Below, one piece after another: positions 36,801 through 45,708 of a stretch of 64,000 nt of DNA. The stretch is from Gracilaria gracilis (taxonomy: Eukaryota > Rhodophyta > Florideophyceae > Gracilariales > Gracilariaceae), in the NCBI GenBank assembly GCA_030374805.1, contig JARGSG010000183.1, forward strand, positions 1,302,001-1,366,000, in the 5' to 3' direction. A model generated the notes under the pieces. The model saw only the letters and a program-made list of their open reading frames with translations, was not told the DNA's origin and ran no database searches. The translations under genes and the position numbers were made by a program. Position 1 is the first letter of the stretch. The number at the start of each line of letters is the position of its first letter.

Positions 36801-39271
36801 TTTCCCAATTCCGAGAAGTTCTTGATTTTCTAGAAGACCTTATGGAGCTTCTCGGCATTAAGTTCAGCCGACTAGATGGAATGACTTCAGCTGACGCTCG
36901 TTCTTCTGGACTGGCCGAATTCAACCGCGAAGGATCTGATATTCCTGTGTTTTTGCTTACTACCAGAGCTGGTGGTGTTGGGTTGAATCTTCAAACAGCA
37001 GATACAGTAATTTTGTTTGATTCCGATTGGAACCCTTCTGCTGACCTACAAGCTGTGTCTAGGATCCAAAGAATCGGACAGAAGAAAACAGTACACATCC
37101 TACGTCTTGTTACAGACCGTAGTGTCGATGATTTGATTGTAGAAGCTGCTCGAAACAAAATGAAGACCCAGCAAGTGGCGGTTGGGGCTGGCAAGTTTAA
37201 TACTTCCCATGGAGCTGCACTGGATCAACGTATGCGACAGAGAGACTTGGAGCAACTTCTTCAAAATCTGGAATCGGTCAACTACAAGGAGATTGACTGC
37301 CATAAGGGAGCGGCAAGCACTGGAGAAGGTGGGGCTTCTTCATCGCAGCAAGGAGAAAAGATCGACCAGCAAATATACATGAAATGGAGTGAAGCTATTT
37401 TGAGAACAGGGGAGCGATCTCTGCCGGATGTTTCTATCGATCCTATATGGATTGATTCTGTTGATGGGTGCCGTCCCAGTGATGTGCCAAGGTGGCTAAA
37501 AAGCGATGCTGATATCTGGGCAGCAGCGAAAGCGTTGGGTTCACCCGGACCATTTGCTGCCAATCAAGAGTATGAAGATGCAGTGAAGTCTAAGGCCTTG
37601 ATCGGGAGCTACAGCAAACAAGGTCGAGCAGCACGAGCACGAAGGCAGGTGATCAATTACGATGACTTTTCGGACCTGGAGAGTGGTGATGATGAGAAAG
37701 ACCCGGACCTGGTGATAAACGATGTGGATATTGTCGAGGAGGAATCAGACATTGAAATCACGGACAACGGGTCTGAAGAGAATGAGAAAAAGATAGAAGC
37801 AAGGCAACGATCAAGCATATTCCAAGCTTGGACACAGAATCTAGGTAACGCTGGTGACGCAGGCTTTATTGAAAAGGCTGGATCGAAAGTAAGTACCTCT
37901 CAAATGCCATCTAAAATTGCAACAGATGTGATCGAAGCTGGTGCTGCAACTGCGGTTGGGAACGCTGTGCCTGTTCCAGTAGGAAGCAACTTCAAAGGAT
38001 CTTCCACGCATCCTAATGGAGTTTTAAACAAACCTACCAAGCATGCCGGTTCCTCTTTAGGTCTAGCTTCAAGTCGGGTTGTGCATACATGTCCTATCTC
38101 TCAACCAACAACCGTTATGCAAAAGTCTGGGACTAAGTTAGCCAATGCGTACTCCACGACTCTTGGTAATGTGCCGTCGGCTTTGGTTCCATCATTTCCG
38201 TTCAGCTCGGAATGCAAAGCATCTAATGCTTGGGAGCTTCAAACAAACTCTACCTCAAAGGGAACGGTACCCACTTCAGAAGGGAATGGACTTGTCGACA
38301 GTGTCAAGCCGATTATGCCAGTTTCGCAAATACGTCGGAAGGGCAGAGTTCCGAAAAAGCCCACGTCGCAGGACCACGCCGCGCAGTATGTTCTTGAATA
38401 CCGCCGTTTATGTGCGTCAATTGGAATTCCTGCACTGCCAGAGAACCCTAGACCTGAGCACATGCTCGAAGCAGTGACGCAGAATGGGAAAAAATCCGCT
38501 TCAGGATTGCCAAGGCCACCGGCAGATTCCAGTAGTAATGCTGACGGTGGCACAGGACTTCCTATTGGATTGCGAAAGATAGCTCCGACGACGTCGACGA
38601 ATCAAGTATTCTCCCTCTTGGATTCTCAAAGCAGTGGTCAAACGTCGAAGGCGGAATTTTCTGGATTGAAGTCGAATCCTGCACCGTCACAAATGACGCG
38701 CGCTTCTCGGGACCGACCCGAAATGCCTACATTGCTGAGAAGAACTGTTCCTCTTCGTCAAGCGGGGGTCGTTCAGACGCCGATCTACGCGGATTTATCA
38801 CAGACAAAGCCTTCGTACATGGCAAAAGGTACTTCGTTCAAATCTATACAAACAAATCCACGAACAAAGCCTCCTGGATCGGTCTTGCCCCAAGAAACGC
38901 TCAGTCCTGACCGTGCAGGCCAGTCTCGAAAGCAGATGCCAACGACATACCGCCAAACGAAACTCTTTAGTACAAAGCGTTCAGTGAACCGTGGTGAGAC
39001 ACAAGCATATAGACCAGAAAGGAAAGGCACCTCCGGTGGGAAGGCCCAAAATGGTACCTTGAAGCGCTCGTTCAACACAAACCATCTACTCACCACACGT
39101 AGTACGGAAAGGACGGACAGAACTAAGAAGGCGAGTAGGATTCAGGCACATACTAATTCCAAAGCACATCCTGAACGGTCTCGGAGACCAGCTGCCAAGT
39201 CTACCAAGGAAGTTGTAGTAATTTCAGATTCCGATGATGATTTTGAAATCAGTTTCTCGGCAACTACTTGA
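33839..39271 (+). CDS. SNF2-family chromatin-remodelling ATPase
   Basis: Intronless, 1,810 residues from the first in-frame ATG (33839). The ATPase core spans about residues 640-1110: Q-motif-like LQPHQSEGIKWLL, Walker A DEMGLGKT (about 664), DEAH box VVDEAHRLKN (about 783), LTGTPLSNNLKELWSLMNVLNP, then motifs V/VI TRAGGVGLNLQTAD and RIQRIGQKKTVHILRLVT. The N-terminal 640 residues are highly charged, alternating Arg/Lys and Asp/Glu patches, probably nuclear and disordered. No chromodomain, bromodomain or SANT/SLIDE is recognisable. Within SNF2 it is nearest in style to ISWI/CHD/LSH-type enzymes, but the subfamily is not assigned. The very C-terminus has a SUMO-interacting-like motif VVVISDSDDD; a second occurs near residue 185 (AILVSDDDDDD). 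Confidence 0.93.
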   Translation: MAVIARPSTPAPRRTLRSYARNSRPVPIRATEAAGDPIVNSDEDINPKSPIASKMRKALNDICIPETPIKSKPNEDVHSEPFAKVPVSSAAPTPSPALTSSPERDDVEVLGPRKSDLSDASVLDVSHRVASRKNKIAEQKTTVNQPPSPRSSKPHAEGEKRVTRSRSKYGFRRAGSNSQDRSQAILVSDDDDDDVVATKVRPRSRRRLQRNAPTSDDDIQEVKTPPSNKRRRARSSSNPDDELPEDPADNLELQAILSNASDETSATKMIMEWGTKEGRAKLRKQYGSYDEDEENGTRRSKRITRSAAEQEAAGDETESDEETRLMRKRRKRRKAASASISTDDSDSDKPNFESPATRARRNVNGVRTRRQIASLTDKQRPLRTESKSVPLPKVAGLLQKRLKSRRKLVPQGSGKSKKLSKSTHVGQPESNDDDESHPKLRRSKRGLVKRAHSSRSIYAEDKTESDDNRDKDFQNLDDTIKQLSDADDEVEGEEVVEMELEEVEESVASDEDDEVEEVMSEGDEDNEDVHSEDLFEEQEEIRRPRSRKKMNGRRKRTRPKNIFQTQGAALTAREQQERLDFLVQQSATIAKDLHVAMAAQSGKHSDEMKNANGNGQPGNIVVEKEEEVFVPPTGENCSLQPHQSEGIKWLLMLDAQGLNAILADEMGLGKTIQAISFLASLVISGSRGPHLVIAPRNVCAHWAEEVKKFYPGQISVVTHLGVADERFENLERVLREDAFDIMITSYELAARDLFSKKRREGFPSYSGLLRAFRNVEFEYLVVDEAHRLKNDNSKINIGIRNYAKAQRRLLLTGTPLSNNLKELWSLMNVLNPQIFSSKATFETWFSAPFSSQLDKKNARVGLTAAEKSVIVDRLHTVIRPFFRRRVRADVCPTFTSADEVVIRCPMSSLQKALMLHLQQRATAKDAGLNNVVMAMRRVSNHPYIVSPALYDNYATQVNPRIVASSGKFAFLYYSLPRLLAGDHRVLIFSQFREVLDFLEDLMELLGIKFSRLDGMTSADARSSGLAEFNREGSDIPVFLLTTRAGGVGLNLQTADTVILFDSDWNPSADLQAVSRIQRIGQKKTVHILRLVTDRSVDDLIVEAARNKMKTQQVAVGAGKFNTSHGAALDQRMRQRDLEQLLQNLESVNYKEIDCHKGAASTGEGGASSSQQGEKIDQQIYMKWSEAILRTGERSLPDVSIDPIWIDSVDGCRPSDVPRWLKSDADIWAAAKALGSPGPFAANQEYEDAVKSKALIGSYSKQGRAARARRQVINYDDFSDLESGDDEKDPDLVINDVDIVEEESDIEITDNGSEENEKKIEARQRSSIFQAWTQNLGNAGDAGFIEKAGSKVSTSQMPSKIATDVIEAGAATAVGNAVPVPVGSNFKGSSTHPNGVLNKPTKHAGSSLGLASSRVVHTCPISQPTTVMQKSGTKLANAYSTTLGNVPSALVPSFPFSSECKASNAWELQTNSTSKGTVPTSEGNGLVDSVKPIMPVSQIRRKGRVPKKPTSQDHAAQYVLEYRRLCASIGIPALPENPRPEHMLEAVTQNGKKSASGLPRPPADSSSNADGGTGLPIGLRKIAPTTSTNQVFSLLDSQSSGQTSKAEFSGLKSNPAPSQMTRASRDRPEMPTLLRRTVPLRQAGVVQTPIYADLSQTKPSYMAKGTSFKSIQTNPRTKPPGSVLPQETLSPDRAGQSRKQMPTTYRQTKLFSTKRSVNRGETQAYRPERKGTSGGKAQNGTLKRSFNTNHLLTTRSTERTDRTKKASRIQAHTNSKAHPERSRRPAAKSTKEVVVISDSDDDFEISFSATT

Positions 39272-40009
39272 GTAAACGACGGCAGGGAATGCAAGGAACC
39301 TTCTCGATAAATTTGATCGGGGTGTAGAGGTTCATCTTCCCTCTTCGAGAACGAGCTACGTCGAACTGAAGCGGTTAGAGAAGTTTTTGAAAGCATACAA
39401 GGCATTCTTGTTGGCGTTCTTGTTGGTTGTGTGAAGAAACGCGTACGTTTGTTCCTAATAGCACGCATGGATTTGCTATAGATCCGAGAACTTAAAACAC
39501 CTCCATGTCGCAGCCACTAACTTCTAATCAGTAGCTGTGCTACTCTTACTGGGCTACGGCAAGAAAGTATTAGATCCCTTTGGTGTTGTCGACCGCAGAC
39601 GTCTTTTGCTACCTACCCATCGCTTTCTTCTTCCTATGAACCTTTTCAGTGAACATCTAAACACCGACCGCCGGTAGAGAGGCATACCGAAGGCGACCGG
39701 CAGGTGGACCGATCGCTTGGGCGATTGCAGCGACCTCCCGGGCCAAGGCTTCGTGTATGTATTTTGAGGCCTTGAGTAAGATTAAACACAAGGCCAGGGT
39801 CAAGGAAGACATCAAAAGCTACAGCTAGCACTTGCCGTGTAGTGCCTGAGCGTTGCGTTTCTAATCAGGAATGGATCCGGAAGCTTCGGAGTTGAAAAGC
39901 GAAGATATCGCACTACTCTTTCTTTCTCGTAGTTAACATGGCATCCCATGTCAGCCTTTTATGGAGTCTACGGCCCCATACGCAAAATAGGGCAATGACT
40001 TTGTTCGGA
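39272..40009. other. Intergenic region downstream of SNF2
   Basis: No convincing gene. It precedes a LINE-like fragment and may be decayed retroelement sequence, but no reverse transcriptase motif could be read. Confidence 0.35.
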
Positions 40010-40012
40010 TAA

Positions 40013-40309
40013 CCACCGTCCCCTGTTACAATTAGTAGTGAATCATTGAGTAACATGACGCAGGGATCAGAGACACTCGACAGCGGAAAGGTGAGCTCGT
40101 ATCTGAACGGAAAGGTGCTACGCTGCACCTGTGGCACGGACGTTAAGAAAGACGTAGATCATGTTCTTTTTCGCTGTCCACTAACAAACAAAGCCCGGCG
40201 TGACGAACTACCGGCGCTTGAGGAACGGAAAGACAAATCGTTAGTTGATATAATCAAGCAGTGGCCGTTACGGTTTTTGGCCTTCTTTAAGAGAGAGAAC
40301 TACCTTTAG
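40013..40309 (+). pseudogene. Fragment of a non-LTR retrotransposon ORF2 C-terminus
   Basis: After a stop at 40010-40012 the frame is open to a TAG at 40307-40309. It encodes a zinc-knuckle-like segment, LRCTCGTDVKKDVDHVLFRCP, followed by a short basic tail ending FFKRENYL. The C-x-CG...D-HVLF-x-CP arrangement is typical of the C-terminal end of LINE ORF2 proteins downstream of the reverse transcriptase. No RT or endonuclease domain is found upstream, so this is a truncated 3' remnant. It could instead be a domesticated piece, as the frame is intact. Confidence 0.55.
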
Positions 40310-40573
40310 ATACAAACATCAACATATAGTTCTTCGGCCGCTTCGGAATCAGGGGCGGCTGACCACAGTAAAGAAGAAGAAGGAAAGGGTTTCAGTGATA
40401 GTATCTTGTCTATCTTGTAAAATGCTAACATATGTTCAACACCGTGATAACGTTCGTTTACCGCTCTGGCTTTCACCTGCTTAGTTGCCCTACGATGTTA
40501 CGGAACTTTTGAAGCGGGAGAGTCGCTAGATTTTCGGGCTTCTTCTGCCAACGCCTGCGATGTAGAAAACTGC

Positions 40574-40957
40574 CTAGGGTACATCCCCGCTTTCCTCACG
40601 GTTAGCAGACGTGTCATGATCGTCATCTTGGTTCCCAACTTTGTTTGAGTTAAGTTTTCTATAACGATAGTAAGCTATAATGACAAGTACTACAGAGGCG
40701 GCGAAAAGCGCCAGTAACGGTACGAGAACATGCTTTAGAGCATAATCGCTCACACGGTTTGTGAGATCATTTCGGAGAAGAGCAACGACTATTCCAGCAA
40801 TAACACACGAAGTAAACATTACCACGCAAAGTACACATGTTATGATGAAGAGTTTCAATCCAGGTCTGGTCAATTTTGAAGTTTGCGCAGGTGAGTCTTC
40901 CTTCTGTTCTGCTCGTGCAGCATCTTCCACGACTGGCTCGGGTGCTTGAGTACTCAT
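40574..40957 (-). CDS. Small two-helix membrane protein
   Basis: A 127-residue protein from a clear ATG at 40957. Acidic N-terminus, transmembrane helix 1 (LFIITCVLCVVMFTSCVIAGIVVALL, about residues 36-61), a short loop, helix 2 (VLVPLLALFAASVVLVIIAYY, about 77-97), then a basic stretch and an acidic tail. Both termini are probably on the same side. No family recognised. Confidence 0.6.
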   Translation of the reverse strand: MSTQAPEPVVEDAARAEQKEDSPAQTSKLTRPGLKLFIITCVLCVVMFTSCVIAGIVVALLRNDLTNRVSDYALKHVLVPLLALFAASVVLVIIAYYRYRKLNSNKVGNQDDDHDTSANREESGDVP

Positions 40958-41522
40958 TGAAAGAAGTAGATTGTGATGTCAACAGGTCCGAGTTTGTCTT
41001 GGTATAGTTTGGACGATGTCGAAAGCGTGTCGGAAAGCTCTTGAGACACCGCAGTTCTGGTTATTCGAAGACGAATGTGCCGGGACCGCGCAGTGTGCAT
41101 GAGGACAGGGGGTAGATAAACACATTGGTGACTGAAAGAACAAGTTTATAACGAGAATACAATGTAGATAGTTAGATGTTTGTAAGAAGAGAACCGTGCC
41201 ACGTGAAAAGGTTGAATTAAGCAGCACGAAAAAGAAGCACAAAACAGTAAGTCGGCAAGTGCTGTCCAACAGAAAGATATACGTTGGTATCAGCAGAATT
41301 GAGTACATGAATGTACGTCAATGGGCATGTGTTGGCAGCATGAATCGTTGGGTTGAAAAAGCTGGCCGCAGCGAGCACATGGTTGAAACGCTTGTCTAGA
41401 TTGCAAGCGCCGTTGACGTGTTAGCGTCTCGCAGACAGACACGTACGTGTTCACAGACATAACGCCGAGTCCCCATGCAGATAAACTTTCGAGACTTGCT
41501 AACCACTAGTGGTGCGGTACTC
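40958..41522. other. Intergenic region
   Basis: Between two minus-strand genes. The largest frame (41308-40979, minus) is not protein-like enough to call. Nothing else seen. Confidence 0.4.
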
Positions 41523-42050
41523 TCACAAGCCCCCCAAAACTCCCGACTGGCTTTGTTTCTCCAGATGTTCTACCAGCCTCTTCACACCAAAGGGCCCAGT
41601 AGTGAAATGATCTATGGCTTGATCAATGTCCGCCTGCGGTTGGTAAAACCTAAACGTAGGCAACAGTTTAACGCCAAGTTGAGCGCACATCGGTTTGTTA
41701 GGGAGCTCTGCAAAGTCAACTGAGAGCCACATTACATCTGGAAATTGCTCGGCGACACGGAACAACTTCGGAGCCAGGGTTTTGCAAACGCGGCACCAAC
41801 GTGCATGGAACATGACGACTACGAGCTTTTCGGGAGGGGCTGTGAGTAGAGCGCGTTGCAACGATTCGGCTCCTACGAGCGGCTGCGCCGGCGATGCGTG
41901 CTCATGAAATGAACTCTTGTCCGAGGGGCGGACCGGAGGGGGAGGGGTAGCTACTGAGAGCTGTGGAGGTCGGCGGTGACATTTTGAGGTGCGTGGTAAC
42001 ACGGAGGGGGAGATACGTAGCGGGGTAGAGGATGTGAAGGCAGGGAACAT
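41523..42050 (-). CDS. Atypical plastid thioredoxin (CRVC)
   Basis: A 175-residue protein from the ATG at 42050. Residues 1-45 form a Ser/Pro/Arg-rich transit peptide. The thioredoxin domain carries C86-R-V-C89-K in VVVMFHARWCRVCKTLAPKL, preceded by Trp as in classical thioredoxins but with Arg-Val instead of Gly-Pro. The cis-proline loop KLLPTFRFYQP is present. The helix after the active site is strongly predicted and LSVDFAELPN is the conserved D-V/F strand. Likely plastid disulfide reductase or regulator (inference). It is the second of three CRxCK thioredoxins here. Confidence 0.87.
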   Translation of the reverse strand: MFPAFTSSTPLRISPSVLPRTSKCHRRPPQLSVATPPPPVRPSDKSSFHEHASPAQPLVGAESLQRALLTAPPEKLVVVMFHARWCRVCKTLAPKLFRVAEQFPDVMWLSVDFAELPNKPMCAQLGVKLLPTFRFYQPQADIDQAIDHFTTGPFGVKRLVEHLEKQSQSGVLGGL

Positions 42051-42827
42051 GATGAAGAAATATGTGTATATGACTTGGATACGGGGACCGAGTGATGCTG
42101 TTAAGGTGAAAGAGCTTGGAGAAGGTTAGTGAGTGCGGACAGAGAACGGTAAGGCACACGTTGACGGGATGCGGCTTTTTAAGCTCCAACGACGAGTAGA
42201 TAATCCGGGAAGATGAGCACCAGGCAGGAAGAAATCTTGCACAATTTGTCGCCATGCGCTCATTCCGCCCAACGTAAGTAGAGGCGGTTTGGCACCAAGG
42301 CAGTGGCTGGATCTTGCCAGCACGCGCGTAATAAGTGCCAAGTGGACACAGCCGGTCGACGTGGACAAAAATAACTGCCGTTTAGGCCGTGCCACACCAG
42401 CTGTTCGTCCGTATTCATTGGTTAAATGCTGCCACGTCACCACCAACATCTGAATCATGTTGCACGCTTTCGCAACAACCTCGACAGACCAATTGTGCAG
42501 CCAAGATCAAGTCAAAGTGGTTACTATGCAACATGCACAGTACAGTAGATGGACAGCATCTACTGTGCATGTTGCATAGTAGCCACTTCGTCTTGATGTT
42601 GGCTGCCTTGGTGCACGTGCACCCTGTAGCCTAGTAGATACCGGCTGTTGCACGTCAGGCTTGGACACTCTTTCCGAACGCTTACTATCCTTGTGGGATC
42701 ATTGGGGATCAAATTGGTCTTGCGTATCTTACCCCATTTCTTCGTGCTTCTTGCGTAGAAACTGCCCCTAGTTGTCGCAAACAACCAAAGCTTCGTGAGA
42801 GAGCAATTGAACGGTCGGCATCTTATT
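42051..42827. other. Intergenic region with long hairpin
   Basis: Shared upstream region of the divergent thioredoxin and SPT4 genes. It contains the 92-nt hairpin at 42506-42597. Short antisense frames here are not supported. Confidence 0.45.
42506..42597. ncRNA. Pre-miRNA-like hairpin or inverted repeat
   Basis: Left arm 42506-42551 and right arm 42557-42597 pair over about 38 bp around a 5-nt loop, with a 5-nt bulge (ACAGT repeated in the left arm) and three mismatches near the base. The uninterrupted ACTATGCAACATGCACAGTA segment is 20 bp. The geometry fits a miRNA precursor, but a MITE or transcription-arrest structure is equally possible. Confidence 0.4.
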
Positions 42828-43355
42828 ATGGCCCAGGCATCCGGCGCGCACGTTGTGCCAACCGAAGTCACTCAAAGCAGGCTTAAAGCATGCATGTCAT
42901 GCTCATTAATCAAGACCACACAGCAGTTCTACACGGACGGATGTGACAATTGCCCCTTCATGAGTCTTAATGGTGACAAAGAACGTATCAGCGCATGTAC
43001 AACATCTCAGTTTGTTGGGTAAGTTCAATAAGTTCACAATGTGCATGTCGATCAACTCCCTTCTAACCTTTATTTCAATTAGCACTTACGTCGTCATGAA
43101 TCCGACAAAATCATGGGTCGCAAAATGGCAACGAGTTGGTATGTTCTCGTTTCTTGTCCTTTCGTGCGAAGCTGTTTCTTTGCTGTTTATGGTATACGAG
43201 CATGTACTGACATTTGCGCTTTAGCTTCTTTTGTACCAGGTGCTTACGCTATTCATATTGATGCCCGTATGCCAGATGATATTGTGGAACAACTTGAAGA
43301 GAATAGAATCCGAATGCACTCGGTTCTGGCTACAACCGACAAACCAGACAGCTAG
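42828..43355 (+). CDS. SPT4: Transcription elongation factor Spt4
   Basis: Three exons (42828-43018, 43083-43138, 43225-43355) encode 125 residues. Exon 1 holds the zinc finger LKACMSCSLIKTTQQFYTDG followed by CDNCPF (C-x2-C...C-x2-C) and ERISACTTSQFVG. Exon 2 gives MNPTKSWVAKWQRV. Exon 3 gives FVPGAYAIHIDARMPDDIVEQLE. These match Spt4 throughout (DPSRSWxAKWxR, PGxYALxV). Spt4 pairs with the Spt5 NGN domain to form DSIF, which controls RNA polymerase II pausing and elongation. Introns of 64 and 86 nt have GTAAGT and GTATGT donors and TTCTAAC and TACTGAC branch points. An in-frame codon 33 bp upstream lacks an ATG. Length is typical of the family. Confidence 0.95.
43019..43082 (+). other. SPT4 intron 1, 64 nt
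   Basis: Donor GTAAGT, branch TTCTAAC, acceptor ATTAG. Splits a Gly codon (phase 2); removal restores the conserved FVGTYVVMNP. Confidence 0.9.
43139..43224 (+). other. SPT4 intron 2, 86 nt
   Basis: Donor GTATGT, branch TACTGAC, acceptor TTTAG. Phase 1; removal joins QRVA to SFVPGAYA. Confidence 0.9.
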
Positions 43356-43697
43356 TCACGGCCTGGCTATACTTCCAACCATACCGTGGATTATGAGCTG
43401 CAGTACTAATCGCCTACCGAAGGCCGGGACGGGACTTGTATTGAAGTGCGTCGCGATGCGATTTGGCAACGCTGGATCTCAAGTTCTGCTCCCCGCTTAT
43501 CAACTAAACATCGTTTTCGTTTTGTTTGCCTTCGTTCGGGGTGAGTTATCCATAACGACGCACGTACACGGCTGCATTAGCAAATGAAGCCCAACGCCAA
43601 AACGGAGTCACTCACATTCTCCGCTTCGATGTCATAGACAGAGATGTACTGGGTAGGCCGAGATTGTAATTGACACACCTACGGCGAGAGAAATCAT

Positions 43698-43785
43698 ACA
43701 TACCGCTCCAGCGATCAAGACCCATTTTGTGTCGTTGCTGTTGAAGTTGACATCAAAATGGGTCTTGATCGCTGGAGCGGTATGT
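43698..43785. ncRNA. Pre-miRNA-like hairpin, 31-bp perfect stem
   Basis: Left arm 43698-43728 and right arm 43755-43785 are exactly complementary over 31 bp, with a 26-nt loop in which TGTC and GACA can pair further. The size and perfect stem fit a young miRNA gene, an siRNA-generating inverted repeat, or a MITE-like relic. The arm begins ACATACCGCTCCAGCGATCA. Confidence 0.45.
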
Positions 43786-44044
43786 ACTGATTTCGAGGAG
43801 AGGAAGGAAATGGAATCCGGTCATGTGCGAATGCATAGCTTTTTGTTCGGCAAATACTAAAAGCTCGATGGCCGTAGAGATTTCTAGACGTTATTTTTAG
43901 ATAAACTTTATCTGGAGCGAGCTTTCGGATTCCATACAGAGAATTCTGACAAGAAGCGTCATTATCTTCTTCATCAACTGCTCATGCGTTTGATAACGAA
44001 CCTCCGACATCCAGCCACCAGCTATTCACAAGGTGCTGAATACC

Positions 44045-44055
44045 TACCGAAGGTA
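44045..44055. promoter_or_regulatory. TACCnnnGGTA motif
   Basis: TACCGAAGGTA, 367 bp upstream of the CwfJ-like start. Confidence 0.3.
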
Positions 44056-44421
44056 TTCCACGAAACTCGTGTTCGGCGGCCCCGACTGCAAAAGAGGTTT
44101 TTTGGAAAGTGACCTACGGAATTTGCAAGTCCGGTAGCCCTACAAGGGTAGTACAGACGTCTGTAGCCTTCGTTACTACGTTCGTTCGTTAACACCAAGC
44201 TCAATGATGCCTATCTTTCACTGATGAGCAGGCGCAAAGATTGGAAAAGATCGTGCAACGCAGAAATATCCGTGAAGTCTACGAATTAAAGCATCCAGAA
44301 ACGAGTTCGAGCTCTCTTCCTGTGACGGTCGGTAAGTTCCTACCGGACAGCTATATCTGTGACAAGTCAGGACTTTGAAGCGAAGTAAGTTTGAATCGTG
44401 GTTATCCAGGAACTGTTGCAA

Positions 44422-45708
44422 ATGGTACGCGTGGTTGTGGTGAATCCTGGTTCTGATTTCGAAGCAGTAGTGCCGAAGCTACAGAAACTGAACAAGCAGA
44501 ATGGTTCATTTCACGCAATATTGCTTCTTTCTCAGCCGTCATCCGCGCAAGCAATGCCTTTGCCAACGTATTTTGCGGCAGAAAGCTTCGACGGATCCGA
44601 AGAGAAGCGAACTGTGGCAGAAAATATGCACTACGTAGGACCGAGCGCGTTGAAGATACTTAGCGGTTTGGCTGTACTGTTTGTGGGCGAGGAAACCGAA
44701 AGCATGTTTAGCGCTAACGTAGACGTACTGATCAGTAGTGCCCCGTCAGGAATGGGAAATGATGAAAGATCAGCGAGACTGGGATTGCGCGTCAAGCCAA
44801 AGTATCACTTCTTCGCCGGTGAGAACTTTGAGAAGTACGAACCTTTTCTTCTGAGGGGGTGTTCATATGCCACTAGATTGATACAAGTGGCTGAAATGGG
44901 GCGCGGCAAATGGCTGTTTGCGGCCGATATCACACCAATAGCAGAAATAGGAGAACAAGAGGTTGCGAGTGGCAAAGTGCTGTACGAAGTAGGGAAATCA
45001 AGACCGCTGAAGAGAAGAAGACAGGAGTGCTGGTTTTGTCTTTCGAACAAAGTCGAGGAACATCTTGTGACATACGTCGGAAAAGAGGTATATGTTGCTC
45101 TCGCAAAAGGAGGGCTGAATGAGAGCCACTTTGTAATTGTTCCGGTTAGTCATGTGACTAGCTGTATCGACATCAGTGATGACACGATGGAAGAAATAGA
45201 ACGCATCATGGACGGGATTGGACGTTATTACAAACAGAAACGAGGGGGAGAAGGATTCTTTTTTGAGAGAGTTATGAGCAGCGAACAGCAATTACAGGGC
45301 AACAACCAAAAGAAGAGAATCATGCATATGTGCATACAGGCAATATGTATCAAGGAATCGAAGAGTGGAGCAATGGTGGAAGAAATTGAGCGCGCAAGTG
45401 AACGATTAGGGTTCGAGAATTTGAAAGTGAGTGCTGGCGGTGGCAAACATGAGAGTTGTATGCGCGAAGTGAGAGCAAAGGGGTGGCGTAACTCTTTTTG
45501 GGCTCAGCTTTCATCCGGAAAACAAATAGCGGTGGAGTGTACTGAGAAGAGATCCGTTCCGCCAGTTTTCGGGCGAGTGGTTGCTGCACGTGTGCTGGGA
45601 ACACCGCAGCGAGTGGCATGGAGAGAATGTGTATTGACGAAGGAACAAGAACAAGCGCTTGCAGAACAGGTAGCGATAGAGTTGGACGAATACATCAAGG
45701 ACGGTTAA
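44422..45708 (+). CDS. CwfJ/CWF19L1-like protein
   Basis: From the ATG at 44422, 428 residues, intronless. The N-terminal half resembles the metallophosphatase-like region of CWF19L1/Drn1 (VRVVVVNPGSDFEAVVPKLQKL; later LRVKPKYHFFAGENFEKYEPF). The centre has the CwfJ_C_1 signature CWFCLSNKVEEHL...YVALAKGGLNESHFVIVPVSHV, including the HIT-like H-x-V-I-V-P-x-x-H pattern. The C-terminus corresponds to CwfJ_C_2 (NSFWAQLSSGKQIAVEC...GRVVAARVLGTPQRVAWREC). The family associates with the spliceosome and with Dbr1-dependent intron lariat turnover. Nuclear role inferred from the family. An upstream GTG codon at 44398 is in frame but not used here. Confidence 0.9.
   Translation: MVRVVVVNPGSDFEAVVPKLQKLNKQNGSFHAILLLSQPSSAQAMPLPTYFAAESFDGSEEKRTVAENMHYVGPSALKILSGLAVLFVGEETESMFSANVDVLISSAPSGMGNDERSARLGLRVKPKYHFFAGENFEKYEPFLLRGCSYATRLIQVAEMGRGKWLFAADITPIAEIGEQEVASGKVLYEVGKSRPLKRRRQECWFCLSNKVEEHLVTYVGKEVYVALAKGGLNESHFVIVPVSHVTSCIDISDDTMEEIERIMDGIGRYYKQKRGGEGFFFERVMSSEQQLQGNNQKKRIMHMCIQAICIKESKSGAMVEEIERASERLGFENLKVSAGGGKHESCMREVRAKGWRNSFWAQLSSGKQIAVECTEKRSVPPVFGRVVAARVLGTPQRVAWRECVLTKEQEQALAEQVAIELDEYIKDG

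Larger units (their letters stand above)
43356..44421. other. Intergenic region with near-perfect hairpin
   Basis: About 1.07 kb between SPT4 and the CwfJ gene. It contains the hairpin at 43698-43785 and a TACCnnnGGTA motif at 44045-44055. The plus frame 43231-43587 overlaps SPT4 exon 3 in another register and is rejected. Confidence 0.5.
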
